DNA from: PALSA-1336 sp038203095
GTDB taxonomy: Bacteria; Patescibacteriota; Doudnabacteria; UBA920
Assembly (NCBI GenBank): GCA_038203095.1
Contig: JBBREH010000029.1
Span: 1-15,490 of the forward strand
Direction: 5' to 3'
Length of the DNA: 15,490 nucleotides
Shown here: positions 1 through 6,745 of the stretch, in pieces
Layout: every line of letters starts with the position of its first letter
Numbering within the stretch: the stretch's first letter is position 1
The notes under the pieces: generated by a model
Seen by the model: only the letters and a program-made list of their open reading frames with translations
Databases searched by the model: none
Told to the model about the DNA's origin: nothing
Translations under genes and position numbers: made by a program

Positions 1-1
1 A

Positions 2-118
2 AATACCACGAATTCCCTAGACGGCAGTTTTGGTCAGTTAAAGAAATTACTAAATGTCCACAACGGATTGAAACAAGAACGCCGATGGAAACTAATACAG
101 GAAATCTTACGAAAGTAG
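2..118 (+). CDS. C-terminal fragment of a DDE-type transposase (runs off the left edge)
   Basis: The frame starting at base 2 is open from the window edge to a TAG at 116-118 and gives 38 residues. It contains the pattern TTNSLDG, then QLKKLLNVHNGLKQERR. This is the layout around the last acidic catalytic residue in MULE/IS1249-like DDE transposases, where a T-N-x-(I/L)-(E/D)-G motif is followed by an L..HxGL...RR helix. The acidic residue here is Asp (NSLDG) rather than the more usual Glu. Only the tail is in the window, so activity and completeness cannot be judged. No clear terminal inverted repeat can be named because the other end is missing. A second open frame (1-138) exists over the same bases but resembles no family. 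The family is recognised from memory of its C-terminal signature. Confidence 0.6.
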   Translation, partial: NTTNSLDGSFGQLKKLLNVHNGLKQERRWKLIQEILRK

Positions 119-147
119 CCTCACGAATTTACCATTAAACCTAAAAC

Positions 148-161
148 GCCCATAAATGGGC
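148..161. repeat. Small palindrome, core GCCCATAAATGGGC, upstream of serS
   Basis: Arms GCCCAT and ATGGGC flank an AA loop. The same core occurs at 6649-6664, and a covarying copy (AGCCGAT/ATCGGCT) lies at 13333-13348. The right flank (GCTACACTT) also resembles the flank of the 6649 copy (CTACAACTT), so the shared unit is larger than the palindrome. The flank contains TACACT at 166-171, which could act as a -10 for serS, but no -35 is visible. Confidence 0.6.
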
Positions 162-199
162 ACGCTACACTTTAATCTTAAATCCTTAATCTTCAATCC

Positions 200-1537
200 A
201 TGCTAGACATTAAATTCATCCGCGACAACCAGGACAAAGTTAAAAAAGCAATTACCGATAAAAAAATTGGCCTGGATTTAGACCAACTTTTAGATTTAGA
301 TGCCAAACGACGCGACCTATTAACTGAACTTGAAAGTCTACAGGCCACCAAAAATCAGGCCTCAAAAGAATTTCCTAAACTTTCCTCCGAGGATAAAAAG
401 GTTAAGCTTTTGGAAATGAAGGAAGTTGATACTAAAACAGACGCATTAAAAAAACAAGTGGCCGATGTTTTAGTCGAATATCAACAATTGATGTATTTAG
501 TGCCAAATATCCCAAGCCCCGAAACTCCGGTCGGCGCGGATTCTACCGGAAATGTGCCATGGCGTTACTGGAATACAGCTTTAGGCGTAGTGGACCCAAC
601 TAAGGACCCGGAAAAAGCCAAAGAAATTCCATCCAAATTTGAATTTGAAATTAAGGATCATATCACTTTGGGCAAAGAGCTGGATTTAATCGATACCGAG
701 GCCGGTGTTAAAACTTCCGGCTTTCGCGGTTATTATTTAAAAAACGAAGCTGTGCTTATGCAGTACGGTCTAATTTGGCTGGCGCTAAAAAAGATGCAGG
801 AAAAAGGCTTTAGCCTTATGATTCCGCCGATTTTGGTGCGCGACTTCGCGCTTTATGGCAGCGGGCACTTTCCGGCCGGGCGGGATGAAATTTATAAAAT
901 AGAAAATGCCGATAAAACACAAGAACAAATTTATTTAGCGGGCACATCGGAGCCTTCACTGCTCGCTTACTACGAAGGCAAAACTTTACAAGAAAAAGAT
1001 TTACCAATTAAGGTTTGTGGAGTTTCGTCCTGCTTCCGCAGCGAAATTGGCAGCTACGGTAAAGACACGCGTGGAGTTTACCGAATTCACGAATTTATGA
1101 AAGTTGAACAGGTGGTTTTATGCAAAGCCGACATTATAGAAGGGGACCAATGGCTGGAAGCCATGCGCGAAATCGCCGAAGGCATGCTGCAGGACTTAAA
1201 ACTGCCTTACCGCGTGCTTAACATTTGCACAGGCGATATGGGCGCGGGCAAATATAAGATGTACGATATTGAAACCTGGATGCCCTCCAGAAATGATTTT
1301 GGAGAAACCCACAGTGATTCTAATCTGACTGACTGGCAAGCTCGCCGACTTAACATTAAATACAAAACCATCGATGGCAAAATTAAGCACGTTTATACTT
1401 TGAATAATACTGTTATTGCTTCACCTAGAATTTTGATTGCGATATTAGAAAACTACCAGCAAAAAGATGGTAGTATTATTGTCCCCGAAGTTTTACGTCC
1501 GTACGTGGGGAAAGATATTATCAAAAAACAACCCTAA
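200..1537 (+). CDS. serS: Seryl-tRNA synthetase
   Basis: Cytosolic class II aminoacyl-tRNA synthetase that charges tRNA-Ser (and tRNA-Sec where present) with serine. The protein has 445 residues, close to the usual 420-430. Residues 1-100 form the long antiparallel coiled-coil arm that binds the tRNA extra arm, rich in Lys/Glu/Leu. The catalytic domain follows: the serine-binding AGTSE motif lies near 247-251, motif 2 (CFRSEIGSYGKDTRGVYRIHEF) at about 278-299, and motif 3 (ASPR..IAILENYQ) at about 407-420. The start is the only ATG that gives the conserved MLDIKFIRDN opening. No Shine-Dalgarno sequence precedes it; the upstream bases are pyrimidine- and AT-rich. It is followed after 123 bases by the ftsQ-like gene on the same strand. 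Nothing in the catalytic motifs looks broken. Confidence 0.97.
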   Translation: MLDIKFIRDNQDKVKKAITDKKIGLDLDQLLDLDAKRRDLLTELESLQATKNQASKEFPKLSSEDKKVKLLEMKEVDTKTDALKKQVADVLVEYQQLMYLVPNIPSPETPVGADSTGNVPWRYWNTALGVVDPTKDPEKAKEIPSKFEFEIKDHITLGKELDLIDTEAGVKTSGFRGYYLKNEAVLMQYGLIWLALKKMQEKGFSLMIPPILVRDFALYGSGHFPAGRDEIYKIENADKTQEQIYLAGTSEPSLLAYYEGKTLQEKDLPIKVCGVSSCFRSEIGSYGKDTRGVYRIHEFMKVEQVVLCKADIIEGDQWLEAMREIAEGMLQDLKLPYRVLNICTGDMGAGKYKMYDIETWMPSRNDFGETHSDSNLTDWQARRLNIKYKTIDGKIKHVYTLNNTVIASPRILIAILENYQQKDGSIIVPEVLRPYVGKDIIKKQP

Positions 1538-1660
1538 TTTAGTTGTAAGTTGTATGTTATGGAGGCCGGTATAGTTTGAAGGAATATGTTGTAAGGATGC
1601 CCTAAAACCAAATACTTATTACTGTACTGGTTTCTATAACTCACAACCTTCGCCTTTCTT

Positions 1661-2629
1661 ATGTTCAAAAAACAGAAAAAAACTGACTTTCGAGTCCGTT
1701 TCCAAAACTCAAATTTCAAACAAAAGTTAGTTGCCCAAAGATCTTATAAGCGAATTACAAAATCTCAGCCCGTCAAACTAAACGGCAAAGTATTCGCAAA
1801 AATTGGCTTAGCTTCTTGGCAATCAAAAATTATTGTTTTAATTGTATTATGCTCATTAACATACCTACTTTATATCCCAAATATTTTTTTTGTTAAAAAA
1901 ATTACAATCTTAGGCGTAAACTCCGAAGATAAGTCTAGTATACAAGACAACATCAACTTGTACATTAAAAAAAATCTACCGCTACCTCAAAAAAATTTAC
2001 TGCTTCTGTCTAAAACAGCGTTAAAGAATTATCTTATTCAAAATAATAATAAAATACTAAGTGTACCAAATATTTCAAAAAAATTTCCTAACACTTTAAT
2101 TATACAAATTATTCCGAGAATAAGCCAATTTCTACTTAAAATGCCGAGCCATCAATACCTAATCTCTAACGATGGAATGGCAACTGAGGAGCTAACAGCC
2201 AGCACGACCAGCACGTTGCTAAACAGTCTTAAATTGATTAAAATCGATTCGGATGAAAACATTCCTTTGCTAAAAGTTGCTTTGCCAAGCACAATTTTAA
2301 ATTTTATTTCTGAAATAGACAAAAAAATTATTCCGGAAATTAGCTCCAGCATTTCTTATTATAGACTTGACTCTATTACATCTCCTGATTTAACGCTTTA
2401 CATGAATAACGGAATAAAAATATATTTTGATCTTCACTCTGACCCGGACGACGCTTTTACAAAGTTTAAAACCCTTTACACCCAAATTCCCAGTACTGAT
2501 TTACAAAAATTGTATTATATTGATATGAGACTCATCGACAAGGCCTACGTTTGTCTTAAAGGACTGCTCTGTGTAAAAGATATAAATTTGCCTAACAATA
2601 ATGCGAGTACTACGCCCTTGACCAATTAA
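1661..2629 (+). CDS. ftsQ: FtsQ/DivIB-like cell division protein with POTRA domain
   Basis: Predicted single-pass membrane protein of 322 residues. Residues 1-55 are a basic cytoplasmic tail, 57-73 a transmembrane helix (IIVLIVLCSLTYLLYIP), and from about 76 a POTRA-like domain begins (FVKKITILGVNS, then the LIQNNNKILSVPNISKKFPNTLIIQI pattern typical of FtsQ). A second beta-rich region follows, ending with the I-x-F-D and Y-I-D-M-R-L motifs usual before the FtsQ C-terminus. FtsQ links divisome assembly to FtsL/FtsB and FtsW/I. In most bacteria ftsQ sits in the mur/fts cluster; here it lies between serS and a UMP kinase gene. Sequence conservation in this family is low, so the call rests on architecture. 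No Shine-Dalgarno is visible before the ATG. Confidence 0.75.
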   Translation: MFKKQKKTDFRVRFQNSNFKQKLVAQRSYKRITKSQPVKLNGKVFAKIGLASWQSKIIVLIVLCSLTYLLYIPNIFFVKKITILGVNSEDKSSIQDNINLYIKKNLPLPQKNLLLLSKTALKNYLIQNNNKILSVPNISKKFPNTLIIQIIPRISQFLLKMPSHQYLISNDGMATEELTASTTSTLLNSLKLIKIDSDENIPLLKVALPSTILNFISEIDKKIIPEISSSISYYRLDSITSPDLTLYMNNGIKIYFDLHSDPDDAFTKFKTLYTQIPSTDLQKLYYIDMRLIDKAYVCLKGLLCVKDINLPNNNASTTPLTN

Positions 2630-2670
2630 AACAAGCTTCTAATTTTTAAAGTTTAGGACTGCTTGCGGAG

Positions 2671-2787
2671 CCTCTCCTCCTGAACAGGAGGAGTACTTCC
2701 GCCCTTGGCGAGAGGGAGGTGGTAAATCACCAGCAAAAATAACACCACCCCGCTCACTCCACGAGACACAACTCCTTTGTAAGGAGG
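2671..2787. repeat. GC-rich imperfect hairpin region between ftsQ and the UMP kinase gene
   Basis: Within the 182-base gap, 2674-2693 forms a perfect hairpin (CTCCTCCTG, AA, CAGGAGGAG). Another lies at 2772-2786 (CTCCTT, TGT, AAGGAG), and a GGTGGT/ACCACC pair sits between them. The outer sequences (CTCTCCTCCT and AAGGAGGGG) are also roughly complementary, so the whole block may fold as one long imperfect stem. No T-run follows, so it is not a standard terminator. Base composition is much richer in G and C than the flanking genes. It resembles dispersed intergenic repeats of other candidate-phyla genomes, from memory only. Confidence 0.45.
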
Positions 2788-2811
2788 GGAATATGACACT
2801 CATTAAACTCT

Positions 2812-3495
2812 ATGAATAAACTTTTTGTTATTTCTCTAGGAGGATCCTTAATTGTCCCGGATGAAATTGACGTTAAATATCTTCGCGAGTTCCGCAAAAT
2901 TATTTTAAACCGAACTGCTCAAGGCAGCCGATTTATTATTAGCACCGGCGGCGGCAAAACTTGCCGAAAATACCAGGCTGCTTTACAGGCTATATTGCCG
3001 TCGTCCGATTTTGAGCTTGATACTTTGGGTCTAAACACCTGCCGTTTTCATTCCAAATTTTTACAGCTAATTTTTAAAAAGCATGCCGAAAACAGAATTG
3101 CCGAAGATCCAAATAAAAAAATCCCTTTTAAAAAGAAAATTCTTATTGGCGCAGGCGGCTGGAAACCCGGGCGAAGTTCGGATGATTTTTCCGTCCGGCT
3201 GGCTAAAATTTATGGAGCGGGCACTGTTATTAACCTAAGCAATATTGATTACGTTTACACCAAAGACCCTCGCAAGTTCAAGGACGCGAAAATTATAAAA
3301 AATATTTCCTGGCAAAACTTTAGAAAGCTTGTTGGCAACAAGTGGGACCCGGGCAAAAACCTACCCTTTGACCCAACCGCGGCCAAACAAGCCCAAAAAA
3401 ATAATTTGATTGTAATTATTGCAAACGGTAAAAACCTGGCAAATTTAAAAAATATTTTGCAAGGAAAAAAATTTATCGGCACCGTTATAAACTAG
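2812..3495 (+). CDS. pyrH: UMP kinase, archaeal/spirochaete-type amino acid kinase family
   Basis: Predicted cytosolic enzyme phosphorylating UMP to UDP with ATP, an essential step to UTP and CTP. The 227 residues match the family length. Visible motifs are SLGGSL (8-13, phosphate-binding loop), STGGGKTCRKY (44-54), GWKPGRSSDD (116-125, nucleotide-monophosphate region), NLSNIDYVYTKDPRK (141-155) and WDPG..LPFDP (178-188). The long NLSNxDYVYxKDPRK stretch and the W-D-P-G segment fit the archaeal/spirochaete UMP kinase branch rather than the standard bacterial PyrH. The ATG lies 25 bases after an AAGGAGG, too far for normal initiation; that AAGGAGG instead suits the ATG at 2793, which opens an eight-codon frame overlapping this start. 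Another amino acid kinase specificity is possible but less likely. Confidence 0.85.
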   Translation: MNKLFVISLGGSLIVPDEIDVKYLREFRKIILNRTAQGSRFIISTGGGKTCRKYQAALQAILPSSDFELDTLGLNTCRFHSKFLQLIFKKHAENRIAEDPNKKIPFKKKILIGAGGWKPGRSSDDFSVRLAKIYGAGTVINLSNIDYVYTKDPRKFKDAKIIKNISWQNFRKLVGNKWDPGKNLPFDPTAAKQAQKNNLIVIIANGKNLANLKNILQGKKFIGTVIN

Positions 3496-3535
3496 AAAAT
3501 CCGAATCACATAGAATTTCGCCGTGATTCTATAAG

Positions 3536-3571
3536 AAAAATATTCTTCGACTTTATGGAGAAGCTATTTTT
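3536..3571 (+). terminator. Probable terminator after the UMP kinase gene
   Basis: Arms AAAAATA (3536-3542) and TATTTTT (3565-3571) enclose an inner CTTC/GAAG pair, and the right arm ends in a five-T run. The stem is AT-rich with small internal bulges, so it is a moderate candidate. It lies 40 bases beyond the UMP kinase stop codon and could work in both directions. Confidence 0.4.
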
Positions 3572-3580
3572 CCTCACGTG

Positions 3581-3653
3581 TTAGCCGCCAAATGATATGT
3601 TCTCCGCCTGGGTCGAACAATATTATTTGGCCACCCCACCATGAATGGGCTAA
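3581..3653. repeat. Imperfect long hairpin with TTAGCC/GGGCTAA ends
   Basis: TTAGCC (3581-3586) and GGGCTAA (3647-3653) form outer arms. GCCAAATGATAT (3587-3598) pairs with ATATTATTTGGC (3620-3631) with one mismatch. The reverse strand of the right end reads TTAGCCCATTCATGG, one base different from the core of the dispersed AGCCCATTTATGGG palindromes. This looks like a diverged relative of that family. Confidence 0.4.
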
Positions 3654-3740
3654 TACCATTTTCCATTAGCTTACGAGTGTTCCATTTTGAGCGCGTGCCC
3701 AGCCGGAGATGTGTCTGCCTTTGGCATGACATCCGGCCTG

Positions 3741-3766
3741 TCCGCCGTAGTGCGCCAGCTGGCGGA
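3741..3766. repeat. GC-rich palindromic block
   Basis: TCCGCC (3741-3746) pairs with GGCGGA (3761-3766), and CGCCAGCTGGCG (3753-3764) is itself a perfect 12-base palindrome. The block is far richer in G and C than its surroundings. No function can be assigned. Confidence 0.45.
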
Positions 3767-3846
3767 CGAAGGAGGAGCTGAGAAATCTATTAATAATGGC
3801 TCACACAAGTTGATGGAAAATGGAATAACCACACTTAGGGGGTTCT

Positions 3847-3887
3847 ATCTGTGCCGTCTGCTCCATCTGTGCGTCTGTGCGTCTGTA
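3847..3887. repeat. Degenerate 8-base tandem repeat (consensus CRTCTGTG)
   Basis: Five head-to-tail units can be read: ATCTGTGC, CGTCTGCTC, CATCTGTG, CGTCTGTG and CGTCTGTA. The last three are almost identical. The array ends two bases before the stop codon of the minus-strand glycosyltransferase gene. It is too short-period to be a CRISPR array. Confidence 0.5.
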
Positions 3888-3888
3888 A

Positions 3889-5493
3889 TCAATTCACCTT
3901 ATACTCCGTCACATACACGTGAATATTAGTATATAGCGGCCTTACCTCTGCCCAGCCTTTTTCATCCACCTGAGTCCAGTTTAAAGGCACCTCGGGCTTT
4001 TGAGAATAAAAACCATTTGTCCAAATTAACCAAACTGTGTCGCCGGAGCGAGTGCCGGTTTTAAAGCTAGGCAATAAATCGTCGTCATTTAAAAGCGCGC
4101 TACCTTTATAGTGTGGCACGTCTTTAGTATAAACCGCGCCGTCCGTGAACATTAGAGGCTTAACCGGCGTTTTGTTGTAATATTTAAAGTTAAAAAATAC
4201 GGCGCTAATCGCAGCGTAAATTTTATTGCCCGGCTCAACATTGGCGTTTAAAAAATTAGCGGCCGCGGACATTCCGGGTTTGCTTTTTACATCTAGCTGA
4301 ATCCAAAAATGGGTGTAGGCAGCCAGGTTCAAAGCCATGTAAATAAAAAATAACAAGTAGGACAACCATTTAATTTTAATTTCTTTTAGCCAGACTGCAA
4401 TAATTATTGAAAAGAAAACTCCGGCAAACAAAAAATAGCGGTCTAAAAAGACGGAAGAAGAGCTGCCTTTGAGCCTTGCTATAAGCGCAAAGAGTAGCGC
4501 GCCAAAAAATGGTGCGGCCACTGCAAATACTGCCAGCCACTTGTGGAAGCTGTCGGTCTTTTTAAGGAAGCGGTAAATTAAATAAAAACAAAATAGGGTA
4601 ATAATCAGTAGCCAAAAGCGGGTATTTGGATTTAGGGTGTCGCGCTGAAAACCCAAAAGCATATCCCAAAAAGTCGACGGGATACTGTAACGATCCATAG
4701 GCTGGATCCAATAGCCGGCCTGCACCTGCCGGTATTGGTACATAAAGGTCTTGAGCCATGGCAAAAACGAACCAATAATAAAAATAAAAGATAAAAATAA
4801 GGGTACAAACTTTGTGTAGCGTGCCGATTTATCGGCTTTATTGTTTTGATGATGGAAATATAAATAAACCACGCCGTAAAAACCCAAGGCCGCAGCACTA
4901 AAAAATAGGTAATAATGCGTGTAAATCATTACAATCATTGAAAATGTAAAACCGACCCAATTCCACCACATAATTTTTCTGGTTTTATTTGCATTGGGCA
5001 AATTGGGCATATTCAGACTTTCAGATTCCCCCAGCTTCTTTTGCAAATCCAAAAATTTAACCAAAAAATATCCTGCCAGCAGAACAAAAAACGCGCCAAA
5101 AGTATACATTCTGGCTTCTGTCACGTACAAAAGCTGAAATGGGTTTATTGCAATAAGCAGCGCTGCCCACAAAGCCGCCTTTTCATTCTTAAATGCTTCC
5201 TTGGCAAACAACCAGCCCGCCCAAATGGTAGCGGTTCCAAAAAATACAGAAGATGTACGAAGTGAGAAAAACGAATCGCCAAAAATATAACTCCAAAGCC
5301 GCAAAAAAATATAATAGCCGGGCGGATGGACATCCAAGCCCAACCGATAAAACATTTCACCCCAAGGATACCGAATCATAAAAGCTGAAAACGCCTCATC
5401 ATGCCACAACGAAATATCCAAATTATGATAAAACCGTAAAATAGTGCCAAAGATTAAAATTAAAAATAGGGGGGTATATTTTTTGAGTTTCAT
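3889..5493 (-). CDS. GT39/ArnT-like polytopic membrane glycosyltransferase
   Basis: Predicted integral membrane enzyme of 534 residues, with many hydrophobic segments over residues 5-400 and a soluble, mixed C-terminal tail. Near the N-terminus it has WHDEAFS (30-36), and then DVHPPGYY (54-61). These are the acidic first-loop motif and the D-x-H-P-P motif of the PMT/ArnT (GT-C fold, PMT_2) superfamily. Such enzymes move a sugar from a polyprenyl-phosphate donor to a lipid or protein acceptor on the outer face of the membrane. The substrate cannot be told from sequence. The start ATG lies four bases after the stop codon of the upstream small membrane protein gene, so it is the last gene of a three-gene minus-strand operon. 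No Shine-Dalgarno precedes it. The stop is TGA, which supports a standard code. Confidence 0.85.
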   Translation of the reverse strand: MKLKKYTPLFLILIFGTILRFYHNLDISLWHDEAFSAFMIRYPWGEMFYRLGLDVHPPGYYIFLRLWSYIFGDSFFSLRTSSVFFGTATIWAGWLFAKEAFKNEKAALWAALLIAINPFQLLYVTEARMYTFGAFFVLLAGYFLVKFLDLQKKLGESESLNMPNLPNANKTRKIMWWNWVGFTFSMIVMIYTHYYLFFSAAALGFYGVVYLYFHHQNNKADKSARYTKFVPLFLSFIFIIGSFLPWLKTFMYQYRQVQAGYWIQPMDRYSIPSTFWDMLLGFQRDTLNPNTRFWLLIITLFCFYLIYRFLKKTDSFHKWLAVFAVAAPFFGALLFALIARLKGSSSSVFLDRYFLFAGVFFSIIIAVWLKEIKIKWLSYLLFFIYMALNLAAYTHFWIQLDVKSKPGMSAAANFLNANVEPGNKIYAAISAVFFNFKYYNKTPVKPLMFTDGAVYTKDVPHYKGSALLNDDDLLPSFKTGTRSGDTVWLIWTNGFYSQKPEVPLNWTQVDEKGWAEVRPLYTNIHVYVTEYKVN

Positions 5494-5497
5494 TTTG

Positions 5498-6004
5498 TTA
5501 GTTGGAATTTGGATAATAATTTTTAATTATGTTAGCTTTTTTAAAAATCGGATTGGCTTTTATTTGGTTAATAATTTTGTCCAGCTCTTGAGGCGTTTTA
5601 CTCGGTACCGTCAATTCACAAAATATAGTTTTATAGCAGCTATTAAGTTTGCCCTTAGCAAATTTTGCGATGGACAAAGCCGTGCTAGTGGTTACTGAAT
5701 CTGACAGGGTCACCAATAATTGATCCACCGGGTAGTTAACAGCGGTTAAATTCTCGGTAGTTAAAGTGGAATCTGACTTGTTCGGCTCGCACCAAACCGG
5801 TGTGCCTATGCAATCCAGAGCGTCATAAAAATAGCCGCTCGGACACACGCCATTTTGTGGTTTAGGAAAACTTTTGATCCTGCTCAGCAAAGCCGGACTT
5901 GAACATTCCCCAACCGGTTTTAATGGGCTGCTCAAATAGTAAAAATAGCTGGACATAATCGCAACAGCTGTTAAAATAATTATTATCCAATATTTTAGTT
6001 TCAT
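5498..6004 (-). CDS. Small membrane-anchored protein, possible I9-like C-terminal domain
   Basis: Not recognised as a named family. The 168 residues begin with a short basic start and a transmembrane anchor (residues 5-25), followed by an exported domain. The middle has paired cysteines (near 34, 54, 65 and 72) suggesting disulfides. The C-terminal 75 residues (QLLVTLSDSVTTSTALSIAK, then a cysteine-containing strand and PQELDKIINQIKANPIFKKA) have the order of a propeptide/inhibitor I9-like ferredoxin fold; this is a weak inference. The start lies five bases after the stop of the upstream 177-residue gene, and the next gene follows after four bases, so they are surely co-transcribed. The first 20 codons and upstream bases closely resemble those of the upstream gene, indicating a tandem duplication. 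Confidence 0.65.
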   Translation of the reverse strand: MKLKYWIIIILTAVAIMSSYFYYLSSPLKPVGECSSPALLSRIKSFPKPQNGVCPSGYFYDALDCIGTPVWCEPNKSDSTLTTENLTAVNYPVDQLLVTLSDSVTTSTALSIAKFAKGKLNSCYKTIFCELTVPSKTPQELDKIINQIKANPIFKKANIIKNYYPNSN

Positions 6005-6009
6005 AAAAG

Positions 6010-6543
6010 TTATTTGGTAAATTTGAAACTTGATAAAATTTGTTTAAAAAGTTCTTTTTTGTCTGTGTTATTATTAAAACTAATAACCACCTGTCCATAT
6101 AAAGAATCAGGTATTGAAACAAAGGCTGTTGGGGATCCGTCGCTAGCAGTCCATACAATCTTGACTTGTTTACCGGCGACCAGATAATTTTCACCGCATT
6201 GCGGTTTATTAGGATACGCTTCACAAAAAGTCAACTCCTGCATACTAACCTGCTCGGGGGATATGTAAGATACCCGCAAATCAAACTTCTGGATCGGAGA
6301 ATTCGGGCTGCTAAGTATTAAGAAATCTGGATACTTAAACTCAAACCCATACTGGCTATTCCTATAAGTTTTCCAAGTCTCTAAATCATTTTGCGTCGGA
6401 GTCGATGTGGCAATAGTGGGGGATTTGGATTTGTATTTGACTATGATGGGCAAAACCTCGGGGCTTTGCCTGGTATAGTATAAAGCGCTGACACAGGTGG
6501 CAACTGTGGCTAATAGGATTATTGTCCAATATTTTGGTTTCAT
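6010..6543 (-). CDS. Membrane-anchored protein with PsbP-like domain
   Basis: The 177-residue protein starts MKPKYWTIILLATVATCVSA, a transmembrane anchor, then has a Pro/Ser/Thr-rich linker to about residue 53. The exported domain begins W-x-x-Y-R-N-S-Q-Y-G-F-E-F-K-Y-P, a signature of PsbP-like domains frequent in Patescibacteria, and ends with the usual ILSSFKF. The substrate or partner is unknown. The frame stays open upstream to an ATG at 6597, but those extra 18 codons fall in a hairpin repeat and do not look like protein; the 6543 start matches the MK(L/P)KYW opening of the downstream paralogue. It is the first gene of the three-gene minus-strand operon with the GT39 enzyme. Confidence 0.75.
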   Translation of the reverse strand: MKPKYWTIILLATVATCVSALYYTRQSPEVLPIIVKYKSKSPTIATSTPTQNDLETWKTYRNSQYGFEFKYPDFLILSSPNSPIQKFDLRVSYISPEQVSMQELTFCEAYPNKPQCGENYLVAGKQVKIVWTASDGSPTAFVSIPDSLYGQVVISFNNNTDKKELFKQILSSFKFTK

Positions 6544-6582
6544 AAAGTTATTTAATTTTTGAAATTTTGATGGATGTCGTGC

Positions 6583-6671
6583 TGTAGTTAGACCCATAAA
6601 GAAAATCTACAGGGTTAGCCAATTTATCGGTTATTCTGTGTTATTAACAGCCCATAAATGGGCTAACTACA
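6583..6671. repeat. 89-base inverted-repeat region between divergent operons
   Basis: TGTAGTTAG (6583-6591) and CTAACTACA (6663-6671) are perfect 9-base end arms. Inside is a perfect small palindrome AGCCCAT-AA-ATGGGCT (6649-6664) and an inverted degenerate copy (GTTAGCCAATTTATCGG, 6614-6630). The region lies upstream of both divergent operons and overlaps the over-long start of the minus-strand gene. It shares the GTAGTTAG motif with the elements at 11601-11694 and 13326-13354. Confidence 0.6.
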
Positions 6672-6706
6672 ACTTGCACATTGAGATATGAAAAACTAGC
6701 TAAATT

Positions 6707-6715
6707 TGCTATACT
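6707..6715 (+). promoter_or_regulatory. Extended -10 promoter for the plus-strand glycan cluster
   Basis: TGCTATACT is an extended -10 (TG-n-TATACT). Transcription would begin near 6722, leaving a leader of about 24 bases before the ATG at 6746. No good -35 hexamer lies at 16-18 bases. The same TGCTA start occurs in the putative rplU and cysS promoters. Confidence 0.5.
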
Positions 6716-6745
6716 TTAATGGTTATATATTAAAAATAGCCCAAA

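Larger units (their letters stand above)
3496..3888. other. 393-base non-coding region rich in hairpins and degenerate repeats
   Basis: No convincing gene lies here. In order it holds an imperfect inverted repeat (GAATCAC at 3503-3509 with GTGATTC at 3523-3529), a terminator-like hairpin (3536-3571), a larger imperfect stem (3581-3653), a GC-rich palindromic block (3741-3766) and a degenerate 8-base tandem repeat (3847-3887). An 80-codon open frame at 3687-3929 has no recognisable protein features and runs antisense into the 3' end of the glycosyltransferase gene, so it is not called. No tRNA, tmRNA, RNase P RNA or SRP RNA signature was found by eye on either strand. Confidence 0.6.

Noticed and set aside
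1..138. Second open frame at the left edge (stop TAA at 136-138)
   Set aside because: The overlapping frame ending at 118 has a clear transposase signature; this one resembles nothing known.
1538..1660. Terminator or promoter between serS and ftsQ
   Set aside because: Weak TATAAC and partial inverted repeats are visible, but no convincing -35, stem with T-run, or other signal.
3847..3887. CRISPR-like array
   Set aside because: Units are 8 bases with no spacers; no cas genes are nearby. The Cas2-like domain at the right edge belongs to a regulator-type protein with a winged helix, not to a CRISPR locus.
3496..3888. Structured RNA gene (SRP, RNase P, tmRNA or riboswitch)
   Set aside because: Hairpins are present but none of the conserved motifs of these RNAs was seen on either strand.
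3687..3929. 80-codon plus-strand open frame
   Set aside because: Composition looks non-coding, it covers a palindromic block and a tandem repeat, and it overlaps the 3' end of the minus-strand glycosyltransferase gene. No family resemblance.
6544..6597. 18-codon N-terminal extension of the PsbP-like gene
   Set aside because: The extension lies partly in an inverted repeat, and the internal ATG matches the start of the downstream paralogue with a proper membrane anchor.
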